Notes under the pieces: model-generated
The model's database searches: none
What the model was told of the DNA's origin: nothing
What the model saw: the letters and a program-made list of their open reading frames with translations, nothing else
From: UBA10649 sp965227045
GTDB taxonomy: Bacteria; Actinomycetota; Actinomycetes; S36-B12
Assembly: GCA_965227045.1 (NCBI GenBank)
Contig: OZ245718.1
Coordinates: forward strand, 3,100,001 to 3,164,000
Direction: 5' to 3'
Length of the DNA: 64,000 nt
Program-made: the position numbers and the translations under genes
Part shown: positions 17,416 through 25,721 of the stretch, piece after piece
Layout: every line of letters begins with the position of its first letter
Position numbering within the stretch: position 1 is the stretch's first letter

Positions 17416-18566
17416 CGAAGCCTCGGATCGTGCTGGTGGCCAACAACATCGACGAGCTCGGCGGTGCCCAGCGGGTGGCCAACGTCGTCGCCGACCAGCT
17501 GGCCCGACGGGGCTACTCCGTCGACCTCGTCGGCATCGCCCCGTACTCACCCAGTCATGCGTATGACGTCGATCCCTCGGTCCGTCGGACCAGCCTCATG
17601 AGCGCCGAATGGCCTGCGCCGCCTCCCGATGGCCGACTGTGGACCCGCCTGCGGCCGTCGATGCGCCGACTGATCGCCAGGCGCGCGAGCCTGCGCGCTG
17701 AGGCGATCTCGGGCCTCGGCGCGCTGCTGCGCAGCGGCCAGCCCGGAGTCGTCGTCACCATGCAGCTGTGGGCCATGGAGCACCTGGCCGAGGTCCCGCA
17801 TGAGGAGTGGGCGGTGGTCGGCCAGTACCACTCGTCGTTCGAGGCGGCGGCGGCCGGACGCGACCTGCCACGCGCGCTCGAGCTCTACCGCGATGTCGAC
17901 CTGGTCACGATGCTGACCGCTGAGGATGCGCGGTCGATGCAGCGCGCCGGCCTCAACAACGTGCAGTCCCTGCCGAACCCGCTCGCCTTCTGGCCGGACG
18001 TGCCGGTCGAGGCTTCGGGAGCGGAGACCGGCGTGGTCACCTACCTGGGCCGGCTGTCCCCGGAGAAGGGCGTCGCGTTCCTCGTCGACGCGTGGGGCCG
18101 CATTGCCGACCGGTTCCCCGGCTGGCGGCTGAGGCTGGTGGGCTCCGGGCCTGACGAGAAGGCGGTGCGTCGGCAGATCGCTGCGCTGTCTGCAGGCGCC
18201 GACCGGGTCGAGGTCATGCCACCGGTCACCGACGCCGAGGCCGAACTGCGGACGTGCGACGTGTTCGTCCTCCCCTCGCTGACCGAGGGACTGCCGCTGG
18301 CACTCGCCGAGGCCATGGCGCTCGGACTGCCGTGCGTCGCCGCGGACTGCTCTGCTGGAGTGCGCATGCTGAGCCGCGACGGGCAGGCCGCTGTCCTGGT
18401 CCCGCGCGGGGATGCCGCTGGCCTGGCCGACGGCCTTGCATCGGTGATGTCGTCGGCCCAAGCGCGCCGCGACCTCGGTGCTGCTGCTCGCAATGCCGTG
18501 TCGGCATATCGGGCGGACCTGATTATCGACGAATGGGAGCGTCTCATCGCTCGGGTCCTGCGCTGA
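17412..18566 (+). CDS. Family 4 glycosyltransferase
   Basis: 384 residues with a complete GT-B architecture. N-terminal domain: VLVANNIDELGGAQRVANVV, the usual glycine-rich acceptor loop of GT4 enzymes. C-terminal domain: VVTYLGRLSPEKGVAFLVDAW, then VEVMPPVTDAEAELRTCDVFVLPSLTEGLPLALAEAMALG split around the E-x7-E catalytic pair (S-x-T-E-G-L-P-L...A-E-A). It retains the donor configuration during transfer; sugar unknown. The ATG overlaps the preceding stop. It is the last gene of the run that begins at 11021. Confidence 0.9.
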   Translation: MTKPRIVLVANNIDELGGAQRVANVVADQLARRGYSVDLVGIAPYSPSHAYDVDPSVRRTSLMSAEWPAPPPDGRLWTRLRPSMRRLIARRASLRAEAISGLGALLRSGQPGVVVTMQLWAMEHLAEVPHEEWAVVGQYHSSFEAAAAGRDLPRALELYRDVDLVTMLTAEDARSMQRAGLNNVQSLPNPLAFWPDVPVEASGAETGVVTYLGRLSPEKGVAFLVDAWGRIADRFPGWRLRLVGSGPDEKAVRRQIAALSAGADRVEVMPPVTDAEAELRTCDVFVLPSLTEGLPLALAEAMALGLPCVAADCSAGVRMLSRDGQAAVLVPRGDAAGLADGLASVMSSAQARRDLGAAARNAVSAYRADLIIDEWERLIARVLR

Positions 18567-18567
18567 C

Positions 18568-18573
18568 TAGCCT
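18568..18573 (+). promoter_or_regulatory. -10 element, leaderless promoter of the GNAT gene
   Basis: TAGCCT lies 6 bases before ATG 18580, overlapping the end of the previous gene. Confidence 0.55.
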
Positions 18574-18579
18574 TCGGCC

Positions 18580-19107
18580 ATGGTGACCACGCTCCTCCTG
18601 CGGCCGTTCGCGCCTGGCGATGAATCGGCGGCCATTGCAGCGCAGGCAGAACTCCTGCGTGATGACTTCACCTTCCTTCTCGAGGACTACTCGCCGGACG
18701 AGCCGTGGGCGGACTACCTGGCTCGCCTGCAGCGGATATCGCAGGGAATCGGACTTGCACCTGACCGGGTTCCCGCCTCGTTCCTCGCGGCGGATGTGGA
18801 CGGCGAGCTTGTGGGCAGGGTGTCGATCCGGCACGAACTCAACGACTTCCTCGCCATGTGGGGCGGGCACATCGGCTACGGAGTTCGTCCCGCGTTCCGG
18901 CGGCGCGGCTATGCCACGGAGATCCTGCGCCAGTCCCTGGTCCTCGCCCGCGACGTGGGGGTCTCCAGTGCGCTCGTGGTCTGCTACGACGACAACGTCG
19001 GCTCCGCTGCAGTGATCGAGGCATGCGGTGGAGTCTTCGACAAGGTCGTCCCGGGCCACGACGGTGACAAGCCGATGCGTCACTACTGGATCGACACGTC
19101 GGCCTAG
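18580..19107 (+). CDS. GNAT family N-acetyltransferase
   Basis: 175 residues of the YjdJ/COG3981-like subgroup. The acetyl-CoA pyrophosphate loop is IGYGVRPAFRRRGYATEIL (Q/R-x-x-G-x-G/A pattern as RRRGYA), preceded by beta-strand FLAADVDGELVGRVSIRH. Substrate unknown. It stands apart from the operon before it and converges on the cytidylyltransferase gene, 19 bases away. No link to the polymer pathway is visible other than location. Confidence 0.85.
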   Translation: MVTTLLLRPFAPGDESAAIAAQAELLRDDFTFLLEDYSPDEPWADYLARLQRISQGIGLAPDRVPASFLAADVDGELVGRVSIRHELNDFLAMWGGHIGYGVRPAFRRRGYATEILRQSLVLARDVGVSSALVVCYDDNVGSAAVIEACGGVFDKVVPGHDGDKPMRHYWIDTSA

Positions 19108-19126
19108 GCCGAGAACTGCGGCGGGA

Positions 19127-19816
19127 CTAGAGGTGCGTGTTGGCGCGCTTCAGGTCTTCCTCGAAGTCCACCTCGACGGCGAACAGGTCGCGGATGTCGT
19201 ACGGCATGACGCGTGCCGAATCCTTCTCGATCATGAGCTCGATGCCGCGCTCAAAGTAGTCGCCGTCGGCGCAGTCGACGAGCCTGGTGATGAGCGTGGC
19301 CTTGTCCGCGGAACTGACGTAGTTGATGCCGACGGACTCACCGAGCGCATCGGTCACCGTCTTCGACAGCCGGTCAACGAATCCGTCTGCGTCGACGGTG
19401 TACTTGACCTCCTCCTCGCCGACGACCGCGGTGTTCACGCAGATGAACGACTGGTCCTCATCGATGAGGGGCTTCACGCGCTCGAAGACCTTGGGGTCGA
19501 AGACGACGTCGCCATTCATCCAGAGCACGCCGCCGGGTGTCGACTGTCGCAGTGCCTTGAGCAGGCTGCGGTTGGTATTGGTCTCGTAGAACAGCTCGTT
19601 GTACACGTACCCCACCCCGGGGAACGCCTCCATGATGAGGTCCTTCTGGAAGCCCACGACGACGCCGATCCGGAGGTCGTCGAAGCCGCTGGCGAGGTTG
19701 TCCATCTGCTGCTGCATGATCGTCCGCCCGTCGGCCAGCGGCGTCAGCGGCTTGGGCCAGGGCTTGCCCAGGCGCGTGCCCATGCCCGCCGCCAGAATCA
19801 CTGCCTGCACGGTCAT
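19127..19816 (-). CDS. Nucleotidyltransferase, LicC / phosphocholine cytidylyltransferase-like
   Basis: 229 residues, a compact NTP-transferase domain: AVILAAGMGTRLGKPWPKPL at residues 5-24 with the G-x-G-T-R-L loop and the PKPL lysine, then WMNGDVVFDP holding the metal Asp. It lacks a C-terminal beta-helix, as LicC-type enzymes do. It would make an NDP- (most likely CDP-) activated alcohol for the phosphotransferases around it; the alcohol is not determined. It overlaps the 19813-21132 gene by four bases, which supports a shared pathway with that CDP-glycerol-type enzyme. GAGGAG precedes the ATG. Confidence 0.8.
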   Translation of the reverse strand: MTVQAVILAAGMGTRLGKPWPKPLTPLADGRTIMQQQMDNLASGFDDLRIGVVVGFQKDLIMEAFPGVGYVYNELFYETNTNRSLLKALRQSTPGGVLWMNGDVVFDPKVFERVKPLIDEDQSFICVNTAVVGEEEVKYTVDADGFVDRLSKTVTDALGESVGINYVSSADKATLITRLVDCADGDYFERGIELMIEKDSARVMPYDIRDLFAVEVDFEEDLKRANTHL

Positions 19817-21132
19817 GCCGTCTCCTCGACTACTCGTAGGCGACTCAGGTCGCGCAGCGCCGCATCATGTAGGTGGATTGCTGCCGTGAGCTCGCGCCAG
19901 AAGCGCTCGGTGCTCTGTCCCGGGGCCAGCGCGTCGAAGTAGAAGTCGCGCAGTTCGTGCCGCGTAGTACGCATCGTGTCGATGGCCAAGATTGCGGCCA
20001 GGTCCTCCGCGAGCGTCGCCACCGATGACTGGTCGACGACGTGCGCGCCGGCCGCGACCGGGGCGTCTTCCAGCAGGCGTGCCCTGTTGGTGCGGCGATC
20101 GGACAGGACGAGCGGCGCGTCCGGTCGCAGGTAGAGATGGTCAAGGCTCACGCTCGACACGTCGGCGATCATCAGGTCGGTGCTGCGGATGACGGAGAGC
20201 ATGTCCGCCTGGTCAAGCACGGCATGCCCGCGCGCCGGGTCTGCTGCGATGGCCTTGTCCATCTGCTTGAGGATCTGCTGATGGCCCTGCACCATCCCCG
20301 CATCGTCGGACATCGCGACCCGTGGGTGCGGCTTGTAGATGACTCGGGCGCCCGGCTGCGCAAGGGCAGCCGCGATGATCTGCGGGCCATAGCGGTCGAC
20401 GGACGTGTAGTTGTTCGCGTCGTCCTCGCCCTCCCAGGTCGGCGCGTAGGTGATCGTCGGGCCGGAGAAGGGCGGGACCGCGGCCGGTACGTCGAGGTCG
20501 AGCTGCGGACGGCCCACGCGAACCAGGCGATTCGGGTCGAACCACGCGAGCGCTGCGGCGTGTCGGCGGACGGCTGCCTCGCCGGCGACGAATACCTGGT
20601 CGTACGCCTTGGCCTGATTGCTGACCATGCAGATCTTGTCGCTCTCGCCATGGTTCACGTGGATGTGAACGGCCTGCTGGAACGACAGCGACTGGAAGTT
20701 CGTCCACCCGTTGTTGACGTAAACGACCGCGTGGAAGTCGGCGCGGTCGTATAGGGCCATGAGGATCTCGTATCGAGGCACCAGGAGGACCTGCAGCGAG
20801 GTGCGGTTGAGGAGTTCCTTGTAGGTCTCGACATGGCGGACGACGACGATCGTGGTCGCGTCCTTGTTCCCCTCGAAGACGGGCAGCCACTGGGTCAGCT
20901 GGTACAGCTTCGTGGGGGAGTCGGCGAAGTAGAGCGCCACGTCCGCAGAAGGCACCGCTGAGAGGTCGAATCCCTCAGCCTCAACCTTGCCGAAGTCGCG
21001 CATGCGCCGCGAGACCCCGCGGGCCGCCCGCTTGGCGAAGGCCTTGACCGGACCGTTGCCACCGCTGCCTGCTTTAGTCACCGTCTCCGCCTGCCGTGTT
21101 GGTGTCCGCGTGGCTCCTGAGCGTCCAAACAC
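19813..21132 (-). CDS. CDP-glycerol glycerophosphotransferase family protein (TagB/TagF-like)
   Basis: 439 residues. It should transfer a polyol phosphate from a CDP-linked donor to a membrane-associated acceptor, as in wall teichoic acid synthesis. The family histidine motifs are intact: HVNHGESDK (WHG-type) and VIYKPHPRV; the DLMIADVSSVSLDHLYLRPD segment matches the S-D-x-S-S donor loop. There is a basic N-terminus and no transmembrane helix, consistent with peripheral membrane binding. The GTG start is 23 bases from the divergent permease start. Which polyol it moves cannot be told. Confidence 0.85.
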   Translation of the reverse strand: MFGRSGATRTPTRQAETVTKAGSGGNGPVKAFAKRAARGVSRRMRDFGKVEAEGFDLSAVPSADVALYFADSPTKLYQLTQWLPVFEGNKDATTIVVVRHVETYKELLNRTSLQVLLVPRYEILMALYDRADFHAVVYVNNGWTNFQSLSFQQAVHIHVNHGESDKICMVSNQAKAYDQVFVAGEAAVRRHAAALAWFDPNRLVRVGRPQLDLDVPAAVPPFSGPTITYAPTWEGEDDANNYTSVDRYGPQIIAAALAQPGARVIYKPHPRVAMSDDAGMVQGHQQILKQMDKAIAADPARGHAVLDQADMLSVIRSTDLMIADVSSVSLDHLYLRPDAPLVLSDRRTNRARLLEDAPVAAGAHVVDQSSVATLAEDLAAILAIDTMRTTRHELRDFYFDALAPGQSTERFWRELTAAIHLHDAALRDLSRLRVVEETA

Positions 21133-21155
21133 GGGTGTGACCTATCGTAACCAGC
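21133..21155. promoter_or_regulatory. Compact divergent promoter region
   Basis: The two start codons are separated by only 23 bases. Forward: TATCGT at 21143-21148, 7 bases before GTG 21156. Reverse: TAGGTC (21139-21144) at 6 bases, or TACGAT (21144-21149) at 11 bases, before the GTG of the TagF-like gene. The -10 elements overlap, so the two promoters should compete for polymerase and both transcripts should be nearly leaderless. Confidence 0.5.
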
Positions 21156-21929
21156 GTGCGCTCTCTCTGGGAGCACCGTCTGGTGCTCCGCATGCTGGTC
21201 CTCCGCGACCTGCAAAAGCAGTACACAAAATTCCGCCTCGGCTACTTCTGGACGCTGCTCGAGCCGCTTGGCATGTCGATCGTCCTCTGGTTCGTCTTCT
21301 CGGTGCTTCTCGGCGAGCGAAAGCTCGGCCTGCATCCGTACCTGCTCTTCCTGTCCGTAGCGATCCTTCCGTGGTGGTGGTTCACCAAGGGGATCGCCGC
21401 GACCACGCGGGTGTATCGACGCACCGGCGGACAGCTGCGCATCAGCCTGCTGCCGACCGAGCTGTGGGTGCTGCGTGTCCTCCTGGTGTCGATGCTCGAG
21501 TTCTTGTTCTCGCTGCCTGTGATCGTCATCGCGATGCTCGTCACGCAGACCTTCCCCGGGCCGCTCATCGTGCTGTTCCCCGTCGCCATCGCGCTGCAGT
21601 TCATGCTCATGTACGGGCTGGGGCTGCTGATCTCCGCAGGCTCCGTCGTCATCCCCGACCTCGCGCGGATCGTGCGCATCGCAATGCGCGCGCTCTTCTA
21701 CCTCTCGCCCGTGCTGTACTCGATCTCCAACATCCCCGAGCACGTGCAGCGCTTCGCCGCACTCAACCCGCTCGTCGGAATCCTCGGTCTGTATCGAATC
21801 GGGTTCTGGCCAGAGGAGATCGAGTCGGCCACGGGCTACCTGCTCTCGATCGCCTTGTCGCTTGTCATTCTCGTGATCGGCATCGTCGTCTTCCGGCGGC
21901 TCGAGCCGCGCATCCTGAAGGAGGCGTGA
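21156..21929 (+). CDS. ABC-2 type polysaccharide/polyol phosphate export permease
   Basis: 257 residues, six predicted membrane segments. The N-terminus LRMLVLRDLQKQYTKFRLGYFWTLLEPLG (residues 10-38) is the cytoplasmic amphipathic entry of Wzm/TagG-type permeases, and the C-terminal FRRLEPRILKEA is the usual ending. It would move a lipid-linked polymer to the outer face of the membrane. It is followed after one base by the ATPase-like gene, the normal partner order. Nothing in the permease looks degenerate. Confidence 0.9.
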   Translation: MRSLWEHRLVLRMLVLRDLQKQYTKFRLGYFWTLLEPLGMSIVLWFVFSVLLGERKLGLHPYLLFLSVAILPWWWFTKGIAATTRVYRRTGGQLRISLLPTELWVLRVLLVSMLEFLFSLPVIVIAMLVTQTFPGPLIVLFPVAIALQFMLMYGLGLLISAGSVVIPDLARIVRIAMRALFYLSPVLYSISNIPEHVQRFAALNPLVGILGLYRIGFWPEEIESATGYLLSIALSLVILVIGIVVFRRLEPRILKEA

Positions 21930-21930
21930 G

Positions 21931-22758
21931 ATGGCCCGCAACCTCCTGACCAGCGATCTCGCCGCGGCCATCGTCTTCGACAGCGCGGGAGTCCGGATGC
22001 CGCGCCACGTTCGCCGAGGAGGAGACGGTCGCCGCCAGCGGCTGCGGCGCATGGCCGGGGAGACCCGTCGCGACGAGGTGTGGCGCATGCGGGACGCGTC
22101 GTTCTCGATCGAGCCAGGGGAGGCCGTCGCCATCGTCGGCGGCAAAGGATCCGGGCGCGAGATCCTCCTGCGGATGGCGGCGGGAACCCTGATCCCCGAC
22201 GAGGGAGCAGTCCGCCGGTCCGTTCCCGTGATCCCGGTCATCGACATCGCTCGCTCGCTTCAGCGTCGATTGACGATGCGACAGAACGTCTACCTCATCG
22301 CGGGGCTCCTGGGCATGACGCCCGTAGCCGTGGGGAGCCGGCTGGACGCGATCATCGCCTTCGCCGGCGTGGAGTCGACGCTGGACAAGTACCTCGGGCC
22401 GGCGCCCGCACTCGTTCGCCAGAAGCTCGCCTGGTCCATCGCGATGCACACCGGCGCGCGCGCCTACGCGATCGAGCAGGTCCTCGTCGTGGGCGATCGA
22501 GACTTCAGGCAGAAGTGCTGGACCAAGGTCGACGAGCTCAAGGCCGACGGAGTGACCTTCCTGCTGGCCTCGGACAGCCCACGGCAGTTCCGGCGCTTCT
22601 GCGACCGGGCAATCCTGCTCGAGAATGGCCAGGTGGTCGCGCAGACGACGGTTCCCGATGCGATCACCCGGCTTCGAATGTCCCGACGGCGGACGACCGA
22701 GGATCCGGCCGCCGCGGACGACGATTCGTCGCCCGACCCGACCGAGGGCTCCGTCTAG
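21931..22758 (+). CDS. Degenerate ABC ATPase-like partner of the export permease (Wzt/TagH-like pseudo-ATPase)
   Basis: 275 residues with a recognisable Wzt/TagH ATPase fold, but every catalytic motif is changed. Walker A reads GGKGSGRE (70-77; the Lys and Ser/Thr are Arg and Glu). The signature motif (about 156-161) has no LSGG/SSGM. Walker B and catalytic Glu read IEQ (181-183, instead of I/V-D-E). The switch His reads SDS (214-216). Flanking segments such as LVVGDRDFRQKC and LENGQVVAQ are well kept, so the frame is under selection and not a pseudogene. It may be a structural partner, or pair with an ATPase encoded elsewhere. An acidic tail ends the protein. Confidence 0.85.
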   Translation: MARNLLTSDLAAAIVFDSAGVRMPRHVRRGGDGRRQRLRRMAGETRRDEVWRMRDASFSIEPGEAVAIVGGKGSGREILLRMAAGTLIPDEGAVRRSVPVIPVIDIARSLQRRLTMRQNVYLIAGLLGMTPVAVGSRLDAIIAFAGVESTLDKYLGPAPALVRQKLAWSIAMHTGARAYAIEQVLVVGDRDFRQKCWTKVDELKADGVTFLLASDSPRQFRRFCDRAILLENGQVVAQTTVPDAITRLRMSRRRTTEDPAAADDDSSPDPTEGSV

Positions 22759-22761
22759 GCT
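22756..22761 (+). promoter_or_regulatory. -10 element, leaderless promoter of the sulfotransferase-like gene
   Basis: TAGGCT lies 6 bases before ATG 22768 and contains the TAG stop of the ATPase-like gene. Its spacing argues for ATG 22768 rather than GTG 22762. Confidence 0.55.
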
Positions 22762-22767
22762 GTGGAC

Positions 22768-23970
22768 ATGTCCGTTCCGACCTCCGTTCCGCCCACCGAC
22801 GGGGATCGCCAGATCACGCTTCTGCCCGATGTGGAGCCCATTCCCAACATCGGCGTCCTGCTCCACGTGGGTGTTCACAAGACCGGAACAACCGCGATCC
22901 AGGCCGCGCTCGCCGATGCCCGACCCGAGCTGAGGGCCGCGGGCGTGGCCTATCCCGGCAAGCGTCAGGCTCAGCATCGCGCCGCACTGGCCGTCCTTGA
23001 CCGAACCTGGGGCTGGAAGGACCAGGGCGGCGTGCCGCCCGATCGGGCCGAGTACGAGCGACTGGTCAAGCAGGTGCACAGCCACGTCGGGCGCGTCGTC
23101 GTGAGCAGCGAGTTCCTGTGCGAGACCGACGCCGAGAGCGCCGACATGATGGCCCACGACCTCGGTCGCGACCGTCTCCACGTGGTCGTGACCCTGCGCA
23201 ACCTCGGGCGGCTGCTCCCGTCGTCGTGGCAGCAGTACCTGAAGTACGGCCTGACCACACGCTACGAGAAGTGGTTGAAGAACATCTTCGAGAATCCCGG
23301 TGCATCGTCGATGACGCCGACCTTCTGGCGGCGTCACGATCACGGCGCCGTGCTCACCCGGTGGTCCGAAGCCGTGGGTGCGGAGAACGTCACGGTGATG
23401 ATCGTCGACGAGGTTGATCGCAGCGCGCAGTTCCGGACGTTTGCTCAGCTGCTCGGCGTGGAGCCGGACGTGCTCGTCAGCCGCATGGATCTCACGTCGA
23501 ATCGTTCGATGACGGCTCCTGAGGCCGAGTTGCTGATGATGCTGAACAAGCGAGTCAAGGCCGAGATGACGTGGGACGAGTATGTGAAGTTCGTCCGCCG
23601 GGGAGTCGCGCTCGGCATGGTCGAAGGGCGTACGCCGAGCGCCGACGAGCCGCGCCTGCATACGCCGGACTGGGCACTGGATGCAGCGCAGGTTCAGGGC
23701 ATCAAGGCCGCCGAGACCATTCGCTCGCTCGGAGTACGGGTGCTCGGCGATGTCGACTCGCTCGCCTCCCGGCTTCCGTCGTCGCCGGCAGTCGCTGTCA
23801 ACGACCGGAATGCGGTTCCCGTCGATGCCGCCGTTCAGGCGATCATGACCGTGATCGCGGCAACTCGCGAGAACACCGACCTGTCCGCCAAGGACCTTCG
23901 CGACGAACTGTGGCAGCGCACCAAGACCGACATGCGCACGCGGTGGCGTCTTCGGTCACTGCGCCCCTGA
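22768..23970 (+). CDS. Sulfotransferase-like P-loop protein
   Basis: 400 residues. An N-terminal GVLLHVGVHKTGTTAIQAAL (about residues 28-47) is the 5'-phosphosulfate loop of PAPS-dependent sulfotransferases, and VVVTLRNLGRLLPSSWQQYL (about 130-150) matches the 3'-phosphate loop with its Arg and Ser. It would place sulfate, or act as a related transferase, on a glycan. No membrane segment. The rest of the protein is unlike any family I can name. It overlaps the next gene by one base (TGATG), so it is coupled to the CDP-alcohol enzymes. Confidence 0.72.
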   Translation: MSVPTSVPPTDGDRQITLLPDVEPIPNIGVLLHVGVHKTGTTAIQAALADARPELRAAGVAYPGKRQAQHRAALAVLDRTWGWKDQGGVPPDRAEYERLVKQVHSHVGRVVVSSEFLCETDAESADMMAHDLGRDRLHVVVTLRNLGRLLPSSWQQYLKYGLTTRYEKWLKNIFENPGASSMTPTFWRRHDHGAVLTRWSEAVGAENVTVMIVDEVDRSAQFRTFAQLLGVEPDVLVSRMDLTSNRSMTAPEAELLMMLNKRVKAEMTWDEYVKFVRRGVALGMVEGRTPSADEPRLHTPDWALDAAQVQGIKAAETIRSLGVRVLGDVDSLASRLPSSPAVAVNDRNAVPVDAAVQAIMTVIAATRENTDLSAKDLRDELWQRTKTDMRTRWRLRSLRP

Positions 23971-25721
23971 TGCATCCGCAACGTTCCCTCCCGGGGTCAG
24001 TCGCCGCGGTTGACGCACTCGACGCGCTGGCATCGCACCTTGAGACGGCGCACGACGGAGTGGTGCTCGTAGCCGACGGACTGATCGTCGCTCCCGCGGC
24101 ACTTGCCCCGCTCACGGATGATCCGTTCGCCCCCACCACGTTGCTCGTCCGACCCGCCACCGCAGGCGCGGATGTCCGCGTTCGGCATCACGTCGTCACC
24201 AGCGTGGGCTCGGAATTCCATGACGTGACGGCGCCAGATCACAGGTCGGTGGGCGCCCTCTTCGTGTCGGCGTCCGACGTGAGTGCTGCGGCCGCCGCGG
24301 TTCGCGGAGTTGACGCCGCGGTTCGCGACGGAGCGATTGCCACTACCGGCTCTGACCTAGTCGAGCTTGTCGCAGTCGCGCTGGTGCGTGGCGGCGTGTC
24401 AGTGCGCGCGGTCGACATGGTCGACGTGCCGTGGTTCCGGTCGCCCGAGGATGCCGGCACTGCACGTGCCGCCGCTGCGGCCGTCGACGACGCACGCATC
24501 GCTCAGCTGCAGGCCAACCGCGTCGACGACGGCTTCTACTCGACGTTTGTCGTGCGCAAGGCGTCCAAGCCCCTGACCCGACTGGCATTGCGAGTTGGGT
24601 GGAGCCCCAACGCGATCACGCTGCTTTCCTTTGCGATCGGCATCGCCGCCGCCGCATCGTTCGCAGTGGGCGATCGGTGGGCGCTCGTGCTCGGCGCACT
24701 GCTCCTACAGCTCAGCCTCATCGTCGACTGCGTCGACGGCGAGGTGGCGCGAGCGACACGGCGCTTCTCGGCACTCGGCGCCTGGCTCGATGCGTCAACC
24801 GATCGCGTCAAGGAGTTCCTCGCGTACGCCGGCCTTGCGTACGGCGCGAGCCGCTTCGGGGTCGACATCTGGTGGCTCGCCATCGTGCTCGTGGTCCTGC
24901 AGACCACGCGTCACATGTCGGACTACGACTTCTCGCGGATCCAGCGCATGCGTGAGGCGCACGTGCCCGAGCGCGACGTTCGCATCGCCGATGACGGCGC
25001 GGCCGGCGGCGCCGGAGGCTGGTCCGTCAGCGGCGCGATGGAGATGTCCACCCGGATGAACCGGCGCGATGCAGTGAGGTGGGTGAAGCGCGCGATCCAC
25101 CTGCCGATCGGCGAGCGCTGGCTGATCATCAGCGTGTTCGCCGCCCTGCTCGGACCGACATGGGCTCTGGGCGTTCTACTGGTCGGAGGGCTGTGCGCTC
25201 TCGCGTACGTCACGGCCGGGCGGACCCTGCGCACGTTGACCTGGCACGGCCCGTCGCCCGACGCTGGCGTCCGGCTCCTCGCGCGACAAGGCGATTCGGG
25301 ACCACTGCTGAGCATCGTCGGACTGCTCATTCCCGAAGCTGCACGCCGCCGCTGGTGGCAGAACCGCGCGGCGTGGGCGGTGCCGGCAATTCTGCGCCTG
25401 TGCGAACTCGGCGCCGTTGCCGCAATTGCCCTGGCGTGGTTCCCGACGGCCTCGGTGATCGCGTTCTGGTGGATGGCGCTGGTCGCGTACCACCATTACG
25501 ACACGCTCTACCGGGCGATGCAGGACCGCTCCAGCCCGCGATGGCTCACGTGGGCGGGGCTCGGCTGGGAGGGTCGGACGATCGTCGTCGTCGTGCTGGC
25601 GATCGTCGGCGCTACGGCATTGCGAACCGGCCTGACGTGGGGCGCGTGGGTCATGGTTGCACTGTTCGTGGTCGTTGCTTCCGTACAGTGGCTGTCCGTG
25701 CAGGCCAAGGCGAGCAGATGA
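23970..25721 (+). CDS. CDP-alcohol phosphatidyltransferase with degenerate nucleotidyltransferase-like N-terminal domain
   Basis: 583 residues. The C-terminal two thirds is membrane-embedded and carries the complete CDP-alcohol motif: D253, D256-G257, A260-R261, G270, D274 and D278. The boundary segment W-F-R-S-P-E-D ... V-D-D-G-F-Y-S (about 155-190) matches the hinge of bifunctional inositol-phosphate cytidylyltransferase / di-inositol phosphate synthases, yet the N-terminal region lacks the G-x-G-T-R-L loop. So the transferase should work and the fused cytidylyltransferase should not. The free-standing enzyme at 19127-19816 could supply its CDP-alcohol. Product unknown: a phosphodiester of inositol or another polyol is likely. 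Confidence 0.78.
   Translation: MHPQRSLPGSVAAVDALDALASHLETAHDGVVLVADGLIVAPAALAPLTDDPFAPTTLLVRPATAGADVRVRHHVVTSVGSEFHDVTAPDHRSVGALFVSASDVSAAAAAVRGVDAAVRDGAIATTGSDLVELVAVALVRGGVSVRAVDMVDVPWFRSPEDAGTARAAAAAVDDARIAQLQANRVDDGFYSTFVVRKASKPLTRLALRVGWSPNAITLLSFAIGIAAAASFAVGDRWALVLGALLLQLSLIVDCVDGEVARATRRFSALGAWLDASTDRVKEFLAYAGLAYGASRFGVDIWWLAIVLVVLQTTRHMSDYDFSRIQRMREAHVPERDVRIADDGAAGGAGGWSVSGAMEMSTRMNRRDAVRWVKRAIHLPIGERWLIISVFAALLGPTWALGVLLVGGLCALAYVTAGRTLRTLTWHGPSPDAGVRLLARQGDSGPLLSIVGLLIPEAARRRWWQNRAAWAVPAILRLCELGAVAAIALAWFPTASVIAFWWMALVAYHHYDTLYRAMQDRSSPRWLTWAGLGWEGRTIVVVVLAIVGATALRTGLTWGAWVMVALFVVVASVQWLSVQAKASR

Noticed and set aside
21931..22758. Calling the ATPase-like gene a pseudogene
   Set aside because: The frame is intact, coupled by one base to the permease, and non-catalytic segments are well preserved; loss is confined to catalytic residues.
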